From Phallusia fumigata (lineage: Eukaryota > Chordata > Ascidiacea > Phlebobranchia > Ascidiidae), in the NCBI GenBank assembly GCA_008931825.1, contig QXVZ01016093.1:1-25650 (forward strand): a stretch of 25,650 nucleotides of DNA, written 5' to 3'. Shown here piece by piece: positions 22,462 to 25,650 of this stretch. The number at the start of each line of letters is the position of its first letter. Position 1 is the first letter of the stretch. Below the pieces are notes generated by a model, which did no database searches, was not told the origin of the DNA, and worked only from the letters and a program-made list of their open reading frames with translations. A program made the translations under genes and the position numbers.

Positions 22462-22734
22462 CTATCTTATGGTTGCGAGGATAGGCGACAAGCGATCGAT
22501 TTCATCTGTTTTTCTGCGATCATCAGTAATCAACAAGCAGCGCGGCATATCTAACGATCGATGGACAAAACGTACTGTCCTGTTACTAAGATCATCCCTC
22601 TGCTTTGAAAGGCGTTTGATTTCGTTCAGATCTACCGCAAACGCTGATCCAGGATGAATGTAATCCTCCCGCCGTTGTTGGAAAACGCCTAAACACCGAC
22701 ACCAATGTTTCGCCGCCGATGCGTCCCTTAACGT
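22462..22734 (-). other. Unrecognised coding-like open frame with nearby polyadenylation signal
   Basis: Open for 90 codons on the minus strand with no early ATG, so if real it is a terminal exon. The translation is hydrophilic and charged (for example REDYIHPGSAFAVDLNEIKR and LLITDDRRKTDEIDR) and ends in TAG. On the same strand an AATAAA (22423-22418) follows the stop by about 40 bases, as expected for a compact gene end. Against this, a good acceptor at 22741 (ttccacatttgtgcag) leads into a different frame, open to TGA at 22592, and the plus strand is also open here. I recognise no domain. SPARC would start only about 175 bases downstream. Confidence 0.3.
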
Positions 22735-22935
22735 TTAATACTGCACAAATGTGGAAGGCGAGATTCTACTCTTTCCTCACAAGTGAATAGATTAAAGCTA
22801 TAATTGCACGTTATAGCACGCGTGGCTACTCCAGTCCTGTCGGTAACATTAAGTTCGTCAAATCAGTCACCATAATCTTTGTTTTTAATTAGGCCAACTC
22901 TAACCCTCGAAACCTCAACGTATCCAAGGCTTCAA

Positions 22936-23085
22936 CTAACACACAGATTTGCTCAGACAGTCTGCGGCGTAAAGGCTGAAGGCGAATTCAAGAAACGCGC
23001 TGAGCGGCCTTTTTTCTTCGCTGGTGCGGTTTAGGTTGGGCTCCGAAGCTGAAGCCTCGATGGCTCCACACGCCTTTGTCAAATA
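22936..23085 (-). other. Short GC-richer open frame, unrecognised
   Basis: 49 codons open on the minus strand, translating to a segment including EASASEPNLNRTSEEKRP, ending in TAG. It has no clear splice sites or domain and may be an exon of the same putative gene as 22462-22734, or chance in a GC-richer patch. Confidence 0.15.
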
Positions 23086-23357
23086 TTAACCGTTCGATTG
23101 AGTTTTAACTGCCGACAAGTGGGTTATTATTAGCGCCCAAACACAGGAGTCTAAATTACGATTTTTTTGGTACGCTTTCATATCCAAAGCAAGGGCAACA
23201 AACCTGTTGTGAAAATTTAGTAAAAGAAAATAATTGACTTCAGATCGTGGCTAAAACATCAAGTAAATAAAAAAAAGGTTTCTTGTGTCCTCGCTAAAAT
23301 CACGTATCGGTGCACAGAAGTATTTTTTAAGCTTTTTCCCAGCACCCAAGGACAAGC

Positions 23358-23497
23358 AAGGATGTCAGTACGGGATGGTACGTATTGAGTTGTCCGTACC
23401 ACGTACATTGTTACGAAAGGCATACCGTACCACCGTGCCGTATCCTTTGATGATTTTTGCTGCGTACCATACCGTACCGAACCGTACTGTCATCCTT
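23358..23497. mobile_element. Short MITE with GTACC-rich palindromic sequence
   Basis: A 140-bp element with 16-bp inverted ends that differ at one position: AAGGATGTCAGTACGG at the left and, in reverse complement, AAGGATGACAGTACGG at the right. The interior is full of GTACC/GGTAC words. The word ACAAGC flanks it (23352-23357 and 23502-23507) but is offset by four bases on the right, so it is at best a decayed target duplication. It is probably hAT-like. Confidence 0.7.
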
Positions 23498-23812
23498 ACC
23501 CACAAGCTAGAAAGGCGTTGATGATACGATGGTTTGGTGCTCTCTGCCGACATCCGTTGGTAAAGATTTGAACAAATTAATGTGTTTAGCCTTGTGTCTT
23601 AAATCTGCAGTTTAATGTTTTTACCTCAGTTTTTAACCTGGATCTATAGTTTTAACTTTTACAAAAAAATTTTCAGTAACAACAGAAGGGAGACCTTTAT
23701 AACCTTGGTCTACCAATTGTGCCCTTCATTGTTTTCGCGCATCTTCACTTCCTAACGTTGCCCCCTTAACTTCCTAACAGCTCTCCGGCTTAGTGCATTT
23801 GTGTCACTATGA

Positions 23813-23837
23813 ACTCAACTCAACTCAACTCAACTCA
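23813..23837. repeat. (ACTCA)5 microsatellite
   Basis: About five tandem copies of the five-base unit actca. Confidence 0.85.
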
Positions 23838-24460
23838 AGTAGTTCCATGCTAAAACTCAGATAAGATATCTGTGGTGATCACGTGTTTGTGTAATGACCC
23901 ATAACGACGTAAACAAACATGACAAAGCAAACGTTTTTGGTCCCCACCAGTCACCGTTAGTACTGATAGCGTTATGCTAGAACTTTCTGCAATGGCTTAT
24001 ATTAAAGATACACCCGCAGAGTATAACATGTGTACATTTGGAAGCGCAGCGATGAGTTTAAGGGCCAACGCACATAGCATACTTTTGTTTGAATATGTCA
24101 TATTTGTTGTGAATATTACGATATGTTCCCGATACGCTGGAACATCGTGTATAGGCTTATTTTAAAGCTTGTGTTTTAGAAAACATTCCGTGAAAGTTTG
24201 GTGGAGTACAAATGAAGCCATGATGTTCATATCGATGAATATTAATTTAAAATATGCGCATTAATTATCAACAAATATATATTTTCAAAAAAAGTTTGTG
24301 CACTGGAGTGTCTAAATAGCTTAAAATATTGTGTCAAAATTTTGAAACCGTATCCTTTTTCGTTTCTGAGCAATTGCAATGTGCGCCGGTTTTACTCTGG
24401 CGATATCCCGATCTCAGGCTCCGACTCTGAGCCTCTGAGTGACGTTAGCAGGTTTTGACT

Positions 24461-24536
24461 ATGCCCATTTAATAATGCTTGTAAGTTGCAGTAGGTTTAT
24501 GCCCATTTAATAATGATTGTAAGTTGCAGTAGGTTT
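24461..24536. repeat. 38-bp tandem duplication
   Basis: Two adjacent 38-base copies beginning atgcccatttaataatg (24461-24498 and 24499-24536) differ at one base (c or a). They lie just upstream of the P450 gene. Confidence 0.9.
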
Positions 24537-24548
24537 TGTGTGTTTATT

Positions 24549-24633
24549 TGTTGCAACTGCATTTTTCCAAACAATAAAAAAACTTCTTACNTGTTGCAAC
24601 TGCATTTTTCCAAACAATAAAAAAACTTCTTAC
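24549..24633. repeat. Exact 42-bp duplication around an N (likely assembly join)
   Basis: Bases 24549-24590 and 24592-24633 are identical and separated only by an N at 24591. This is what an unmerged contig overlap looks like. The true sequence probably has one copy. Confidence 0.85.
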
Positions 24634-24658
24634 AGGTGAAGTTGAATCACCATTCACC
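24592..24658 (+). promoter_or_regulatory. Splice acceptor and 5' leader just upstream of the P450 start
   Basis: A pyrimidine-containing tract ending cttcttacag at 24635 is followed by a 23-base leader before the ATG. It could be the 3' end of a 5'-UTR intron or, in a tunicate, a spliced-leader trans-splicing site. It could also be chance. Confidence 0.35.
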
Positions 24659-25274
24659 ATGGCAGTATTAACATTTCTTAATGCTGTTTTTGACCAAATA
24701 TATGTTTGGATTTTTCCTGCAATAATTGCTGTTGTGGTATACCAATGGCTTCGCAAACCCCATCCCAATTTTCCACCAGGACCAATTGGATTTCCAATTG
24801 TTGGCGTTATCCCATATATGTCAAAGAATGTGGTGGATTCTATATTTGAATGGAGCAAAACTTATGGACCAATTGTAACAGCGAGGATTCCTGCAAATCA
24901 AACTGTGTTCCTCAACACGTATGAAGTCATTCAGGAGGTAAGCATGCTGCATGTGTATGTATATGTTTATAAAAAGTAACGGGTTTTAGTTAGTTTTTCA
25001 TGACTTTGACAAACTCTGCATGGCTTGTAACGTTTGTTCCAACCGAGTTGCAAGTTGTATCACAGAGATATTTTTTGCCTGGACTTTACTCATCATTTTG
25101 TTAGTGGTATATTTTCTGTCACCAGGCTTTTTCAAAGCAATCATCTAAGTTTTCTGGTCGCCCCATCATGCCACTATTGTATGAGGTCACTAATGATACT
25201 TCAGGGATTATTATGAAAGATTATGGACATGAATGGAAGATGCAAAGACGATTGGGCAGTAAGGTTTTTCGGGG
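24659..25274 (+). CDS. Cytochrome P450, CYP2-type clan, N-terminal two exons (gene continues beyond window)
   Basis: Exons 24659-24937 and 25126-25274 join in phase 0 to give 142 residues plus two bases. Residues about 15-31 (VWIFPAIIAVVVYQWL) are the membrane anchor that holds microsomal P450s in the endoplasmic reticulum. A basic LRK and the proline-rich hinge FPPGPIGFPIVG (residues 38-49) follow. Exon two contains the FSGRP segment and the helix C motif WKMQRR, whose W and R (WxxxR) contact a heme propionate. The exon 1/2 boundary falls just after the EVIQE segment, where vertebrate CYP2 genes also split. These enzymes are heme monooxygenases using NADPH-P450 reductase; the substrate cannot be predicted. 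The heme-binding cysteine and I-helix exons lie beyond the window. The donor gtaaga follows 25274. The start is the first ATG, in good context (caccATG). Confidence 0.93.
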
Positions 25275-25650
25275 GTAAGATTTGTATCCTGTGAAAACTT
25301 TGTTGGATAATATTACACAAAAACTGTCATAAATTAAACATTGCATAAAATACCGTTTTTTGAAAGCCTTGTACAAAAAATTTTTTGGCTAAGCTTTATT
25401 TAAAATTAAATTAAATATGAACTTTAACTGTTAGTATAAATGTATGTTTATTGTGAAAAATTAAATCTGTATGTTGTAAAAATAAATTTTTCTGAATAAT
25501 TTTTACACTATAATAGACAATACACAAATTTACAAAACCACCCTAGGCTAAAACATATTTTGTTCTTTTAAAATTTGTTTTTAAAAATTTGTATGTTTCT
25601 TTTTTATTCTTATTGCCACTTTTGAGCATAACATATTATTTGTAACCTAT
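25275..25650 (+). other. Second P450 intron (partial)
   Basis: Very AT-rich sequence starting with gtaaga; no exon three is recognisable before the window ends. Confidence 0.7.

Noticed and set aside
22469..22657. 62-codon plus-strand open frame
   Set aside because: The minus-strand frame over the same bases looks more protein-like and has a polyadenylation signal.

Overview
The window reads as nuclear DNA from an invertebrate animal. Genes are split into small exons with GT..AG introns of roughly 0.3 to 2 kb, the background is AT-rich, and remnants of hAT-type DNA transposons are scattered through it. The gene set (a follistatin/EF-hand SPARC, a UBAN coiled-coil protein, a CYP2-type P450, an LDL-receptor class A module and an intronless seven-helix receptor) fits a marine invertebrate deuterostome. 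An ascidian such as Ciona is my best guess. That is inference, not something one diagnostic sequence proves.

Layout. Bases 1-746 (+) hold the last two exons of a secreted or membrane protein with an LDLa module. An intronless 398-residue seven-transmembrane protein lies at 1871-3067 (+). Bases 3068-5760 hold no gene I can support, but contain a large fold-back repeat (arms 4181-4347 and 4472-4640, a third partial copy near 4889-4995, and a 28-bp-stem hairpin at 4647-4706). Nine phase-consistent exons between 5851 and 10269 (+) encode a coiled-coil protein with a UBAN ubiquitin-binding motif, most like TNIP/ABIN. Its sixth intron carries an intact 452-bp hAT MITE with a perfect 8-bp target duplication. 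Bases 10270-15364 are mostly unannotated sequence with diverged hAT-like termini; the end of the UBAN gene must lie here, but I cannot fix it.

Bases 15365-22245 on the minus strand carry SPARC (osteonectin): signal-peptide exon, follistatin module on two exons, and the extracellular calcium-binding domain with two EF-hands. Splice phase shows that one upstream exon, expected to encode the acidic N-terminal region, is missing from my model. Bases 22246-24658 hold unrecognised GC-richer open frames on the minus strand, a short MITE and tandem duplications. One 42-bp duplication flanks an N and looks like an assembly join. The last kilobase (+) begins a CYP2-type cytochrome P450, whose first two exons are complete before the window ends.

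The genes do not form a pathway: they are ordinary neighbours of unrelated function. The most useful second-look items are the fold-back array, the MITE next to a splice donor in the UBAN gene, the canonical first EF-hand and missing exon of SPARC, and the orphan seven-helix receptor. I see no CRISPR array, rRNA or convincing tRNA.
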